Positions 48,839-58,316 are shown, counted from the stretch's first letter. The stretch is DNA of 64,000 nt from Kocuria sp. (GCF_030530945.1 NZ_JAUMTZ010000004.1:199081-263080), one strand, 5' to 3'. The notes: generated by a model from the sequence alone, not told the origin. Numbers and translations: made by a program.

Positions 48839-49827
48839 AGCGCGGCGGGGCGGTACTCCCTGGCGAGTGGGCGCACCATCTTCGAGGGCTGGCGCTCCCT
48901 GGAGCGCTGGACCTCCTGGTACTTCGGTCCGTACATCATGATCTGGGGCTTCGTGTACGGGGCCACGGCCATGTCCTCCTCGGCACTGCCCCTGGCCGCA
49001 CTGTTCCCGGTCCTGCCGCCATGGTGGGGATCATGTTCCTGGTGATGGTGGGCCTGGCCGTGATCACCCTGCCGGACATCCCCCGGATGCTCACCGGGCT
49101 GATCCCCGTGATCCCCCACGGGGGAGTCGTCTACACGCTCGCCCTCGCCGGCGGCGTGGGCGGCACCATCACCCTGGCGGCGTACGGGTACTGGCTGCGG
49201 GAGAAGGGCTGGCACCAGCCGCGCTGGATGCGGGTCATGCAGCTGGACAACGCCGTGGCCTACACGGTCACCGGCATCTTCGTCCTCGCCATGCTGGTGG
49301 TGGGCGCCGAGGTCCTGTATTCGGCAGGCTACGCCGTGAGCGCCAGCGACAAGGGTCTGCTGGACCTGGACCAGGTGCTGCGGGAACGCTTCGGGGACGT
49401 CATCGGTGTCACGTTCCTGGTGGGCTTCTGGGCCGCCTCGTTCTCCTCCGTGGTGGGCGTGTGGTCCGGGGTCTCCCTGATGTTCGCCGACTACTGGGGC
49501 AACGTGCGGCACAAGCCCAGCGGCCACCCGGACACCAGGAACGGCGGCAAGTACTTCAAGTTCTACCTGCTGTGGCTGACCTTCCCGCCCATGCTCCTGC
49601 TGCTCCTGGACAAGCCCGTGTTCCTGATCCTGCTCTACGGGGTGCTGGGGGCGCTGTTCATGCCGTTCCTCGCCGTGACCCTGCTGGGCCTGCTCAACAC
49701 CTCGCGCACCCCCAAGAAGTGGCGCAACGGGGCGTTCACCAACGTGGTGCTCGTGGTCTGCGCCGTGCTGTTCATCGTGCTGGGCGTCTACCAGACCTGG
49801 GACACGATCGCCGGCGTCCTGTCCTGA
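48839..49827 (+). pseudogene. Decayed Nramp-family Mn/Fe transporter
   Basis: Two frames carry pieces of one Nramp-type transporter. Frame 1 (48839 to about 49020) reads AAGRYSLASGRTIFEGWRSL, then YFGPYIMIWGFVYGATAMSSSALPLAALFPVLPP, with a stop codon (TGA 48833) just before and no start. Frame 2 (from about 49021 to the stop at 49827) reads MVGIMFLVMVGLAVI, later YTLALAGGVGGTITLAAYGYWLREKGW, and continues to the C-terminus. The N-terminal helices, with the DPGN-type metal-binding motif, are missing. The junction near 49020 loses the frame and apparently some 25 codons of the family. It probably encodes no working transporter. It begins right after the tRNA-Ala terminator. Confidence 0.8.
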
Positions 49828-49938
49828 GTGCCGGCGCCACCCCCCCCGACCCTCCAGGCGCCGTCGCCTCCCCGCCCCTCCCGGACGATCATCTTCCTCT
49901 CACCGTGTTGTGGCGCGGTTCTGCCCACGCGGAGAACG

Positions 49939-49977
49939 ACGACGCCGCGCCCCTCGCAAGGAGGAGCGCGGCGTCGT
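49939..49977. terminator. Bidirectional hairpin between the Nramp remnant and the Ala/Lys-rich gene
   Basis: Perfect 12-bp arms ACGACGCCGCGC (49939-49950) and GCGCGGCGTCGT (49966-49977) between convergent genes, without a T-run. Confidence 0.65.
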
Positions 49978-50018
49978 GGTGCTCGTCAGACCCGCCCGTG
50001 AGGGCGAGGGACGGGGTC

Positions 50019-50933
50019 TCAGTGCTTGGGACCACCCGGGTTGTGCTTGGAGTTGTTGTCCGCGGAGCCGAGCTTGGTGTCATCGGTCTTGTTGGAGCCC
50101 TTGATCTGCTCCTTGACCTCGTTGACGGTCTGCTTGGCGTCCTCGGCCACCGACTTCACGCCGTCCGTGGCGCGGTGGGCCGCCTGGGAGGCGGTGCCCT
50201 CCTTGCGCACGGAGGAGGCGGGGTCCTTGACGTCGTCCACCTTCACACCGGTGCCGGCGGCCACGGTGGAGTTGGTGTTGACCGGCGAGGCGGACACGCG
50301 CGGCGAGGCGGTGGCGGGGGTCTTCCAGGGGTCCTGGACCGGGCGGGAGGCGCGCCACGCGGCGACACCGGCCACACCACCGGCCACGAGCAGGCCGAGG
50401 ACCAGCAGGCCCTTGTGGCCGCCCTGGGCCTTCTTCTGCTGCTTCGCGTACTCCTTGGCCGAGTTCTTGGCGGCCTTCTGGATGCGCTTGACGGTCTTCT
50501 TGTCACCGGTCAGCTTGGCCACGAGGGCGTCGAACTGGTCGGAGGTGTCGGCGTCTGCAACCTTGCCGGCCAGCGCGGCCACGGCGCCCGAGTACTTGTC
50601 CTGGGCCGCGGCGCGACCCTTGGCGGTCTTCTTGGCGGCCTTGGCTGCGAGGGGGGCTGCGGCGGCTGCGCTCGCGGCCTTGGCCTTCTCGCTCCGCTTC
50701 TTGACGTCCTCACCGAGGTCCTGGGCGCGGCCCAGACCGTCCTGGACGTACGGGCCGGTGGCCTCCACGCCGCTTGCCAGTGCCGAGGCGCCGGCCTGGA
50801 CACCGTGCTGCAGCTTCTCGCCGAGCTCCCCGATCTCCTCGGACAGCCACTCCCCGGCGCTGACGACCTTGGACTCGGCAGCCTTGTTGGCCGCCTTGGC
50901 CTGCTTCTGGGTCTTGCTCTTGAACAAGCTCAT
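50019..50933 (-). CDS. Ala/Lys-rich single-span membrane protein of unknown function
   Basis: 304 residues. The N-terminal 175 residues are helical and Ala/Lys-rich (GEWLSEEIGELGEKLQHGVQAG, SEKAKAASAAAAAPLAAKAAKK), suggesting amphipathic coiled coil. One membrane helix (GLLVLGLLVAGGVAGVAAW, about 175-194) follows, then a Ser/Thr/Asp-rich tail. The start is ATG 50933 with GGAGG close upstream. It occupies the region between the tRNAs and ppiA where other actinobacteria keep small membrane genes. I recognise no domain. Confidence 0.7.
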   Translation of the reverse strand: MSLFKSKTQKQAKAANKAAESKVVSAGEWLSEEIGELGEKLQHGVQAGASALASGVEATGPYVQDGLGRAQDLGEDVKKRSEKAKAASAAAAAPLAAKAAKKTAKGRAAAQDKYSGAVAALAGKVADADTSDQFDALVAKLTGDKKTVKRIQKAAKNSAKEYAKQQKKAQGGHKGLLVLGLLVAGGVAGVAAWRASRPVQDPWKTPATASPRVSASPVNTNSTVAAGTGVKVDDVKDPASSVRKEGTASQAAHRATDGVKSVAEDAKQTVNEVKEQIKGSNKTDDTKLGSADNNSKHNPGGPKH

Positions 50934-51091
50934 GATGTCTCCCTCCTACGGTGGTGATCACGTAAATCTCCACTGCCAGCATACGTTCTGCGGTTCGCCT
51001 GGCTCCTGGGTGTTACGGGAGCCGGGGTGCTTTTCACTGTGCGCTGAACGAGTTCGGCCCCCACTGACGCCCTCGGGAGGCCCGTGCCAGA

Positions 51092-51646
51092 ATGACAACC
51101 ATGACTTCTGCTATCGCGACGCACAAGGCCACCATCCACACCAACCACGGCGACATCGTGGTGGAGCTCTTCGGCAACCACGCCCCCAAGACCGTGAAGA
51201 ACTTCGTGGGCCTCTCGGACGGGACCCAGGAGTGGGCCGACCCCCGCACCGGTGAGAAGCAGGACGGACCCCTCTACAAGGACGTGGTCTTCCACCGCAT
51301 CATCAAGGACTTCATGATCCAGGGCGGCGATCCGCTGGGTCAGGGCATCGGCGGCCCGGGCTACAACTTCGACGACGAGATCCACCCCGAGCTGAACTTC
51401 AACGCCCCCTACATGCTCGCCATGGCGAACGCCGGCACCCGCAACGGCCGGGGCACCAACGGCTCCCAGTTCTTCATCACCACCGCTCCCACCACGTGGC
51501 TGCAGGGCAAGCACACCATCTTCGGCGAGGTCGCGGACGACGCCTCCAAGAAGGTCGTGGACGAGCTCAACAACGTGCGCACCGGCGGCCAGGACCGCCC
51601 CGTGGAGGACTGCGTGATCACCTCCATCGACGTGGAAGCCCTCTGA
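51092..51646 (+). CDS. ppiA: Peptidyl-prolyl cis-trans isomerase (cyclophilin)
   Basis: 184 residues from ATG 51092; ATG 51101 is a close alternative. Cyclophilin core: HTNHGDIVVELFGNHAPKTVKNFVGL, VVFHRIIKDFMIQGGDP with the catalytic FHRIIxxFMIQGGD, GRGTNGSQFFIT, and WLQGKHTIFGEV. There is no signal peptide, so it is cytoplasmic. It occurs near gyrA in many Actinobacteria (Rv0009). It catalyses proline isomerisation in protein folding. Confidence 0.96.
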   Translation: MTTMTSAIATHKATIHTNHGDIVVELFGNHAPKTVKNFVGLSDGTQEWADPRTGEKQDGPLYKDVVFHRIIKDFMIQGGDPLGQGIGGPGYNFDDEIHPELNFNAPYMLAMANAGTRNGRGTNGSQFFITTAPTTWLQGKHTIFGEVADDASKKVVDELNNVRTGGQDRPVEDCVITSIDVEAL

Positions 51647-51666
51647 GCCACCACGCACCACGGCAC

Positions 51667-51695
51667 GAAGCCCACCCGGTCTCCGGGTGGGCTTC
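51667..51695 (+). terminator. Terminator of ppiA
   Basis: A 13-bp perfect stem, GAAGCCCACCCGG (51667-51679) and CCGGGTGGGCTTC (51683-51695), with a three-base loop, 20 bp after the stop. Confidence 0.85.
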
Positions 51696-51747
51696 TCCCA
51701 TCTCCGGGAGAATAATCCCCCGGACCACACCACATGCCGGAGAAGAC

Positions 51748-52545
51748 ATGAGCACTGAACCCCACGACGAGCAGGACCGGCACGACCTCCCGTGGTCGGG
51801 GAACTCCCACGCCGGGCCCGTTCCGGCGCCCCGCTACGGGCAGTACCTCCCCGGCAGGGAGGGGACGGGTCCCGCGGAGACGACCTCGCGCACTCCGGGC
51901 GCCAGTCCACGAACGGGAGAACCCGTTCCCACCGGACAGTGGACCGGGGCGGGTCCCGGGCTCCAGGGCCCCCACCGGCCACGGCGTCGCACCGGGTGGC
52001 CCGTCACGTGGGTCATCATCGGGCTCTGCATGCTCGTGTGGGGCCTGCAGTGGCTGACCCGGCTGTTCACGCCCTACGACCTCTCGACCATCCTGGGGTA
52101 CGCGCCAGCCCTCACCCAGGTGCAGCCGTGGCGGCTGCTCACGAGCGCCTTCGTCCACGCCATGCCGTCACCCGTGCACCTGCTGCTCAACATGTACACG
52201 CTGTACCTCTTCGGGCGGATGCTCGAACCCCTGCTGGGGGCGTGGCGCTTCGCGGCACTGTTCCTGCTGTCCGCGCTGGGCGGATCGGTGGGCGTCCTGC
52301 TGCTGGGCAACCCGTGGGTACTGGTCATCGGTGCCTCGGGTGGCATCTTCGGCCTCTTCGGCGCCATGTTCGTGTTCGTGCGCCACTTCCGGCAGGACAT
52401 CACACCCATCGCGGTGCTGATCGCCATCAACCTGGCCTTCGGCTTCCTGGTGGGGGGCGTGGCCTGGCAGGCCCACCTGGGAGGGCTCGTGACCGGGGCG
52501 GTGGTGGGACTGCTGATGCTGCCAGGGCTGCGAAAGCACAGCTAG
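51748..52545 (+). CDS. Rhomboid-family intramembrane serine protease
   Basis: 265 residues from ATG 51748. An 85-residue polar N-tail is followed by six or so membrane helices. Catalytic motifs: HLLLNMYTLYLFG (the HxxxN loop), GASGGIFGLFGA with the catalytic Ser near 197, and AHLGGLVTG with the catalytic His near 242. It cleaves membrane proteins within the bilayer. Its position after ppiA matches Rv0110-like rhomboids in Actinobacteria. Substrates are unknown. Confidence 0.92.
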   Translation: MSTEPHDEQDRHDLPWSGNSHAGPVPAPRYGQYLPGREGTGPAETTSRTPGASPRTGEPVPTGQWTGAGPGLQGPHRPRRRTGWPVTWVIIGLCMLVWGLQWLTRLFTPYDLSTILGYAPALTQVQPWRLLTSAFVHAMPSPVHLLLNMYTLYLFGRMLEPLLGAWRFAALFLLSALGGSVGVLLLGNPWVLVIGASGGIFGLFGAMFVFVRHFRQDITPIAVLIAINLAFGFLVGGVAWQAHLGGLVTGAVVGLLMLPGLRKHS

Positions 52546-52953
52546 CGGCAATCCACGCGGAACTATCCACAGGGCTTGTCCACACCTGTTAACAACTTAC
52601 AGACGTGTAATTCCACAGCTGTGAACACGGCTGTGGATACGGGATCCGGCGCCGCAGGGCCCCAGAAGCGCACATGTTGGTCGAGATATTCACACTTTTC
52701 TCCACACCTGTGGACAACTTTCGTGCACCGGGTGGGGAGAACCCCTCGCGGTGATCTCACCCACAGGCGAGGGACGAAGCGAATAATTCAGGAAAAAGCG
52801 GTGTTGCACCCATTCGTGCCCCGGAGTGGATGCATCCCGCGCGATCGGCGCGGGCCTGGCTGCTGCTCAATCGTCTCCGTCCAGCCCCCGCTCCGCTCGG
52901 CGCGCTCTCCCTCCGAGCGCTCCCGTCCCCGATCCCCGAAAGGCCGCGCGGTC
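52546..52953. other. 408-bp gap with a compact DnaA-box cluster
   Basis: No gene supported. Within 155 bp there are six DnaA-type 9-mers: CTATCCACA 52563, TTGTCCACA 52576 (perfect), AATTCCACA 52609, TGTGGATAC 52632, TTCTCCACA 52698, TGTGGACAA 52709 (perfect). TGTTAACAACTTAC (52588-52601) is AT-rich. This density exceeds that of the dnaA-dnaN region. The rest (52720-52950) probably carries the promoter of the MFS gene. Confidence 0.8.
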
Positions 52954-54204
52954 ATGACCCACCTGACTCCCGCCCGCCGTCGACTCGCGCTGTTCGCCCT
53001 CGCCCTGGGTGGCTTCGGGATCGGCTGCACGGAATTCGCCTCCATGGGGCTGCTGCCCCAGATCGCCCAGAACCTCATGCCCGACATCTTCGGGGCCTCG
53101 CCCGAGACGGGGATCGCGCGCGCGGGGTGGCTCGTGAGCGCGTACGCCGTGGGCGTGGTGGTGGGCGCCCCCCTGATCTCCTTCCTGGCGGCGAAGTCCT
53201 CCCGGACCGTGATGCTCCTGGTGATGGCCTCGATCCTGCTGGCCGGGAACCTGGCCTCGGCACTCGTGCCGACCTTCGGGTCCCTGCTGGTGGTGCGCTT
53301 CCTCGCCGGTCTTCCCCACGGTGCCTACTTCGGGCTGGCCTCCCTGGTGGCGGCCACCGTGATGGGGCCCGGCAACCAGGCCAAGGGCGTGGCGCTGGCT
53401 CTCTCCGGTCTCACGGTGGCGAACGTGGTGGGCGTGCCCGTGATGACGGCCATCGGCCAGAGCTACGGGTGGCGGATGGCCTACGGTGCGGTGGCGGTGA
53501 TCTTCGCCGTCACGGTGGTGGGTCTGTGGCTCACCGTTCCCCGCCAGGAGCCCATGCTCGGGGCGAGCCGCCGCGGCGAGCTGCGCGCGTTCTCCCGACC
53601 CCAGGTGTGGATCGTCATGGCGGTCGCGGCCGTGGGTTTCGGCGGGTTCTTCGCCATCTACACCTACCTCTCCCAGATGGGACGCGAGCTCGCGGGTCTT
53701 CCCGCCGGCGCCATCCCCTGGCTGCTGGCCGTGGTGGGCGTGGGCATGACCATCGGCAACGTCATCGGGGGTGTCAGTGCGGACCGCAGCGCCCGGCGCA
53801 CCATGGCCGTGGGCTTCCCGGCACTGGCCGTCGCCCTGCTGCTGATGGGCGCTCTCGGGGGGTCCCCGGTGGGAATCTTCGTGGCCGGGTTCCTGATGTC
53901 CCTGGTCAACTCGTACATCATGCCCAGCATCCAGAGCTGGCTCATCACGGCCGCCGGCCCCGCCGAACTCATGGGTGCGTCCCTGAACCACGCGGCGTTC
54001 AACGTGGCCAACTCGCTCGGTGCCCTCCTGGGCGGCGCCGTGATCTCCGCCGGGTTCGGCTACCGTTCCCCGGCTGTCGTGGCCTGCGTGCTCGCCGTGG
54101 CCGGCGCACTCCTGGCCTTCCTGGGCGTTCAGCGTCAGAAGGCCGACCGACGCCGCCGCCTGGCCTCCGGGCATCCCGTCACCTCGTCCCAGACCGCCGT
54201 CTAG
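52954..54204 (+). CDS. MFS transporter (DHA1, drug-efflux type)
   Basis: 416 residues from ATG 52954, with GAAAGG upstream. Twelve helices are visible. The start LALFALALGGFGIGCTEFASMGLLPQIAQNL, with the G-x-TEF motif, is typical of the AraJ/Cmx/SotB-like DHA1 group. A long N-terminal in-frame extension back to 52576 would run through the DnaA-box cluster and is rejected. Substrate unknown; a chloramphenicol or sugar-efflux role can only be guessed. Confidence 0.85.
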   Translation: MTHLTPARRRLALFALALGGFGIGCTEFASMGLLPQIAQNLMPDIFGASPETGIARAGWLVSAYAVGVVVGAPLISFLAAKSSRTVMLLVMASILLAGNLASALVPTFGSLLVVRFLAGLPHGAYFGLASLVAATVMGPGNQAKGVALALSGLTVANVVGVPVMTAIGQSYGWRMAYGAVAVIFAVTVVGLWLTVPRQEPMLGASRRGELRAFSRPQVWIVMAVAAVGFGGFFAIYTYLSQMGRELAGLPAGAIPWLLAVVGVGMTIGNVIGGVSADRSARRTMAVGFPALAVALLLMGALGGSPVGIFVAGFLMSLVNSYIMPSIQSWLITAAGPAELMGASLNHAAFNVANSLGALLGGAVISAGFGYRSPAVVACVLAVAGALLAFLGVQRQKADRRRRLASGHPVTSSQTAV

Positions 54205-54367
54205 GTGTCGGAGTGCGCACCCACGACGCCCTGCGGGCACCGGTGAGGACGTCGGCGGACACGCACGGCTGAGGCGGGTCCGCGGACACCGAGGCCACGG
54301 CTGCGCAGACCCGGGGCGAGGGGCCCCGGCAGGGGGCTGGCGTCGTCGGCGGATGTGCCGCGCGGTC

Positions 54368-55060
54368 TCATCCGATCAGGAAGTGACCCGCCAGCAGGAA
54401 ACGGCCGGCGTCCAGCAGCATGAGCAGCGAGGCGGCTCCGAGCAAGAGGGTGACCAGGGAGTTCACCCACGGGGACACCCTCTTCCATGCGCGCTGCATG
54501 AGGCGGGAGAACCGCTCCTGGCGTCCGAGCAGCGTGAGGAGCACCAGCAGGGTCAGGGGCAGCTGGCTCACCAGCGCCCAGATCACCCATCCGGCCACCA
54601 CCACGGCGGATGGCTGGGCGGCCGCGACCGCCACGTGGACGTCGAACGGAAGGTCGAAGACCACGATGCCGATGAACACGAGCGCCGTGGCATACAGGGC
54701 CCAGGGGTTCGTGGCCCCCGGCTTCTCCGGGGCCGGGTTCTCGCGCGCCCGGCGGCGTGCGACCACCCGCCAGATGGCATATCCGCCGACCACCACGGCG
54801 AGGCCGGTCTCGATCCAGGCGGCCACTGCACCGTGGCGGACAAGACCCCACCAGTCCACGCCCTGCAGCCCCGGTCCCACCAGGAGGGTGAGCGCCACGC
54901 CCCACGCGGCGGTCCCGCCCAGCAGCAGCAGGGACGCGCCCACGGTGTGGCGCCGTCGGATCCCGGTTCCCAGCGCAGCCGCCATGATGACCATGGGCGC
55001 CGGGTCGAAACCCGCCGCTGCGGTGGCCAGAACGGTGCCGAAATATTCCGTGAGATTCAC
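54368..55060 (-). CDS. Polytopic membrane protein, GAP/LysE-like
   Basis: 230 residues from GTG 55060, with GAGG 5 nt upstream. About six membrane helices are visible. The first part, AAAGFDPAPMVIMAAALGTGIRRRHTVGASLLLLGGTAAWG, with a Pro and a charged turn between helices 1 and 2, resembles GAP/LysE-type small-molecule exporters. It begins 8 bp after the end of the membrane esterase gene, and both lie on the minus strand, so they form an operon. The family call is tentative. Confidence 0.6.
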   Translation of the reverse strand: MNLTEYFGTVLATAAAGFDPAPMVIMAAALGTGIRRRHTVGASLLLLGGTAAWGVALTLLVGPGLQGVDWWGLVRHGAVAAWIETGLAVVVGGYAIWRVVARRRARENPAPEKPGATNPWALYATALVFIGIVVFDLPFDVHVAVAAAQPSAVVVAGWVIWALVSQLPLTLLVLLTLLGRQERFSRLMQRAWKRVSPWVNSLVTLLLGAASLLMLLDAGRFLLAGHFLIG

Positions 55061-55067
55061 GTTTCCC

Positions 55068-56228
55068 TCAGCTCTGGGAGGGCGCGGCCGCGAAGGCGGG
55101 GGAGGTGCGCCCCAGCCACTGCAGAGCGGGTGAGAGCTGCGCCTCCCACAGCGCCACCCGGTGCCCTCCACTCTGTGACACGTTCGACACCAGGCTCGTG
55201 GGGGCCGAAACCGCGGGCGCGAACGCCTTCACGGCCTTGACGGAGATGCTGTCCTCCCCGCCGGAGAAGAACCAGATGTGCACGTCCGGCTTCTCCCGGC
55301 GCACGATCCCCGCGAGGTCGTATGCCCGGGGGTCCGCGGTCTTCCACTGCTGGCCCGGCGTGTACATGGGCCGGAAGTATCCCGCGAGGTTCACGCTGGT
55401 GGCCCAGATCTCGGGGTGGCGCACGGTGAACATGGACGAGCACCACCCGCCGGCGCTGTAGCCCAGGGTGGACCACGCCCTGCGGTCCGTGGAGACGCGG
55501 AGGTTGTCGCGGATCCACGAGACCACGTCCTGGCTCACGTACGTCTCCCACCGCCCGTGGGTGCTGTCCACGCATTCGGTGTCGTTGTTGCCGGGGTAGA
55601 CGTCGGGGATCACCACGATGGACTCCCGCATGCTGCCGTCCGAGACCGCGGCGCGGATGTGGTGGGCGATGTCCATGGCCTTCGTGTACGTCCTCACGTC
55701 CCCGGGGAAGCCGGTGAACGCCGTGATCACGGGGTAGCTCCGCTCGGGGTGGGCCATGTAGGAGGGCGGCAACCACGCGGTGGCCTCCTGCGTGATTCCC
55801 GAGCGCTCCCCGGCGATCGTGAAGCTCACCCACTGGCCGGAGGTGTTGCCTGGATCCAGCTGCGATCCGAAGGACGCGTTCTCCACCGGGCGGGTCTGCT
55901 GGGAGGAGAACGCCCGGTGGGGCAGCTCCCGCAGCGCCGTCACCGCGGCCGGGGCGGCGCCCGCGCTCGCCGTGGTGACCGGGCCCCCGCCGTCGGAGAA
56001 GAGGTCACCCCAGCTCGAGTACCACTGGTTGTCCATGTTCATCTTCAGGAAGATGCCCGCGAGCGCGAGCACCACCACGAGCACCACGCACACGAGCTGC
56101 ACCAGGTACTTGCCCACCCCCGGCCTGCGCTTCCGGGGGAGGGCCAGCACCGTGTAGGCCAGGAGGAGCACCGCCGCCACCGTGACGGTGATGAACAGGG
56201 GCCAGCTCGTCAGCTCGAAGAAATCCAC
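55068..56228 (-). CDS. Membrane-anchored esterase (PF00756 type)
   Basis: 386 residues from GTG 56228; the start is uncertain, since upstream GTG/ATG codons are in frame and no clear ribosome site exists. Two N-terminal helices (WPLFITVTVAAVLLLAYTVLAL and YLVQLVCVVLVVVLALAGIFL) precede an extracytoplasmic esterase domain: GYSAGGWCSS with the nucleophile Ser (near 260), a Gly/Asp segment FFSGGEDS, and SGGHRVALWE with the His. The architecture is like the multi-helix actinobacterial esterases related to mycolyltransferases. It acts outside the membrane, with substrate unknown. It is the first gene of an operon with the GAP-like gene. Confidence 0.8.
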   Translation of the reverse strand: MDFFELTSWPLFITVTVAAVLLLAYTVLALPRKRRPGVGKYLVQLVCVVLVVVLALAGIFLKMNMDNQWYSSWGDLFSDGGGPVTTASAGAAPAAVTALRELPHRAFSSQQTRPVENASFGSQLDPGNTSGQWVSFTIAGERSGITQEATAWLPPSYMAHPERSYPVITAFTGFPGDVRTYTKAMDIAHHIRAAVSDGSMRESIVVIPDVYPGNNDTECVDSTHGRWETYVSQDVVSWIRDNLRVSTDRRAWSTLGYSAGGWCSSMFTVRHPEIWATSVNLAGYFRPMYTPGQQWKTADPRAYDLAGIVRREKPDVHIWFFSGGEDSISVKAVKAFAPAVSAPTSLVSNVSQSGGHRVALWEAQLSPALQWLGRTSPAFAAAPSQS

Positions 56229-56527
56229 TGCAGACCGCTCGTTTTCCGTAGACGTCCGTGGCGGTTGCCCGTTGCGGGGCCCGTTGGTCCGCTCGCGCAC
56301 GGGACGACACCGTACTGGGACAGCATAGGGACCCCCGTTCCGTCCCTGGTGCTCCCCGTGCGGCGGACAGCGAGTTGCCGGGAGATGCCCAGGTGGCAGG
56401 CCACCGCGGGCCTGGGGCGCACCCAGGAGCGCCTGCGGCCGGGAGCCGGGCGGACGGCGTCGTACGCCGGGGAATGTGCAGGCGACGATGCGTGCCTGCC
56501 GTGACGGGCAGGGCATACTGGGGCACC

Positions 56528-57202
56528 ATGACGTTCGATGTGATCCACACGGCCGGGCTCCTGGTGCCGCAGCTGCCGCCCCTCAGCAATCCCGAGCAGC
56601 TGCTCGAGCAGCTGGGCCCGTGGGCGCTCGCGGGCATGAGCGTGATCGTGTTCATCGAGTCGGGACTGCTGTTCCCGTTCCTGCCGGGTGACTCCCTGCT
56701 CTTCACCGGCGGACTGCTCCACCAGGCGCTCCACGTCCCCCTGTGGCTGATGGTCCTGGTGCCGTTCGTCGCGGCGGTCGCGGGTGACCAGGTGGGGTAC
56801 TGGCTGGGCCACAGGTTCGGGCGCCGCTTCTTCCGGGACGACGCCCGGTTCCTCAAGACCAAGTACCTCGCGCAGACCGAGGAGTTCTTCCGCAAGTACG
56901 GCGGCCGCTCGATCGTGCTGGCGCGCTTCGTGCCCATCGTGCGCACCTACGTCCCGCTCGTGGCCGGCGCCGCACGCCACCCCTACCGCGAGTTCGTGGG
57001 CTGGAACGTGCTGGGCGGTTTCCTGTGGGTGACCGTGATGGTGGTCGCCGGGTCCCTGCTGGGCGGCGTCCCCCTGATCCGCGACCACGTGGACCTGATC
57101 GCGATCCTGATCGTGCTGCTGTCACTGATCCCCGTGGGCATCCAGATCCTCGTGAGCATGCGGGACAAGGGCACGGAGGACACCGCCGGCGGGCGCCGCT
57201 AG
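56528..57202 (+). CDS. DedA-family membrane protein
   Basis: 224 residues from ATG 56528. DedA signatures: FIESGLLFPFLPGDSLLFTGGLL, AGDQVGYWLGHRFGRRFF, and the catalytic-like ARFVPIVRTYVPLVAGAARHPYREFVGWNVLGGFLW. Several members are lipid scramblases that recycle undecaprenyl phosphate or phosphatidylethanolamine. It converges with the MDR dehydrogenase gene, with stop codons overlapping by 4 bp. Confidence 0.93.
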   Translation: MTFDVIHTAGLLVPQLPPLSNPEQLLEQLGPWALAGMSVIVFIESGLLFPFLPGDSLLFTGGLLHQALHVPLWLMVLVPFVAAVAGDQVGYWLGHRFGRRFFRDDARFLKTKYLAQTEEFFRKYGGRSIVLARFVPIVRTYVPLVAGAARHPYREFVGWNVLGGFLWVTVMVVAGSLLGGVPLIRDHVDLIAILIVLLSLIPVGIQILVSMRDKGTEDTAGGRR

Positions 57203-58200
57203 GGGACGATGGTGAACTTCACGGCTCCGCCCCCGCCGCGCTCGGCGAGGCGCATCACCTGGAGCGTCTCCTCCAGCGGGTGCACGGGACCCAGGCAGTA
57301 GTCCACCGCCACCTCGCCGTCCCGGATCCGGCGCACCGCCTCGCGGAAGCTCACGAGACCGGGTTCGGACTGGGCGGCCACGGAGCCCTGCAGGCGCACG
57401 CACTTGCGGAACACCTCGTAGACGGGCACGGGTGCCGGCTCGAAGCTCTCGTACAGCCCGAACCACCCCACGACGCCGCGGTGCGCCACGATCTCCACGG
57501 CCTCCGCGCGCAGGGCGTCCGAGCCGACGGCCTCGACCACGAGGTCCGCCCCGGCACCGTCCGTGAGCTCGGCGACGACGTCGGGCAGGCTCTCGTCCGG
57601 CACCCGCACCGTGCGCGCCCCCAGGTCCCGGGCGATCCGCAGCCGCGACTCCTCCCGGTCGGAGACGACCACCTGCTGGAAGCCCCGCCGCAGGGCGTCC
57701 TGGAGGAAGAACAACCCGGCGGATCCCGCGCCCATGACCACGCACGTGCCGGCGTGGCGGGCGGGCACCTCCGTGGGCCAGTAGAGGTTCATCGCGTAGA
57801 GGCACGTGCCCATCTGCTGGGCCATGAGGTAGCGGCGCATCTCCGTGAGGTCCTCGGGGTCCACCTCCTGCGGCAGCGACACGGCGTGGTCCTCGTCCAG
57901 GAGCATGAGCTCCGCGAACGTTCCCCCGAGCTGACCGGGTGCCAGGCACAGCACGGCCGTGCCCACGGGGAACAGGTCGGAACGGGTCTCCACCACGACC
58001 CCCACGCCCTCGTGCCCCGGGTAGCCGGGCAGGTTCGGGGCGTCCGGGTGGAGGGTGCCGTGGAACACCGAGTGCAGGTCCGATCCGCAGACCGACGCCG
58101 CCACGATCCGCACCACGAACTCACCGTCCCGGGTGGGGTGGGGGTCCGGCCACTGCTGGATCTGTACGGTTCCGGTGGAAGGGACGTGTGAGGCGCGCAC
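57199..58200 (-). CDS. MDR-superfamily zinc-dependent dehydrogenase
   Basis: 333 residues from GTG 58200, with AAGGAG 7 nt upstream. Catalytic-domain motifs are SVCGSDLHSVF (zinc Cys) and GYPGHEGVGVV (zinc His/Glu). The Rossmann fold is VVMGAGSAGLFFLQDALRRGF. The four-cysteine structural zinc lobe of classical alcohol dehydrogenases is absent. Related to sorbitol/threonine dehydrogenase-like enzymes; substrate and cofactor preference unknown. Convergent with dedA. Confidence 0.82.
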   Translation of the reverse strand: MRASHVPSTGTVQIQQWPDPHPTRDGEFVVRIVAASVCGSDLHSVFHGTLHPDAPNLPGYPGHEGVGVVVETRSDLFPVGTAVLCLAPGQLGGTFAELMLLDEDHAVSLPQEVDPEDLTEMRRYLMAQQMGTCLYAMNLYWPTEVPARHAGTCVVMGAGSAGLFFLQDALRRGFQQVVVSDREESRLRIARDLGARTVRVPDESLPDVVAELTDGAGADLVVEAVGSDALRAEAVEIVAHRGVVGWFGLYESFEPAPVPVYEVFRKCVRLQGSVAAQSEPGLVSFREAVRRIRDGEVAVDYCLGPVHPLEETLQVMRLAERGGGGAVKFTIVP

Positions 58201-58316
58201 GCGGGTGCTCCTTCGTGACGGGCGGGTGGGTCGATGACCCCGGCGGTCCCCACGGTACGACCTTCCGGGTGTTGCGGGAATCGCACCGGGGGTGTGACAG
58301 GCGACCCCGGTAGCCT

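Noticed and set aside
52576..52953. N-terminal extension of the MFS gene across the DnaA-box cluster
   Set aside because: The extra 126 codons do not resemble an MFS N-terminus and are crowded with box sequences; the ATG at 52954 fits the family start and has a ribosome site.
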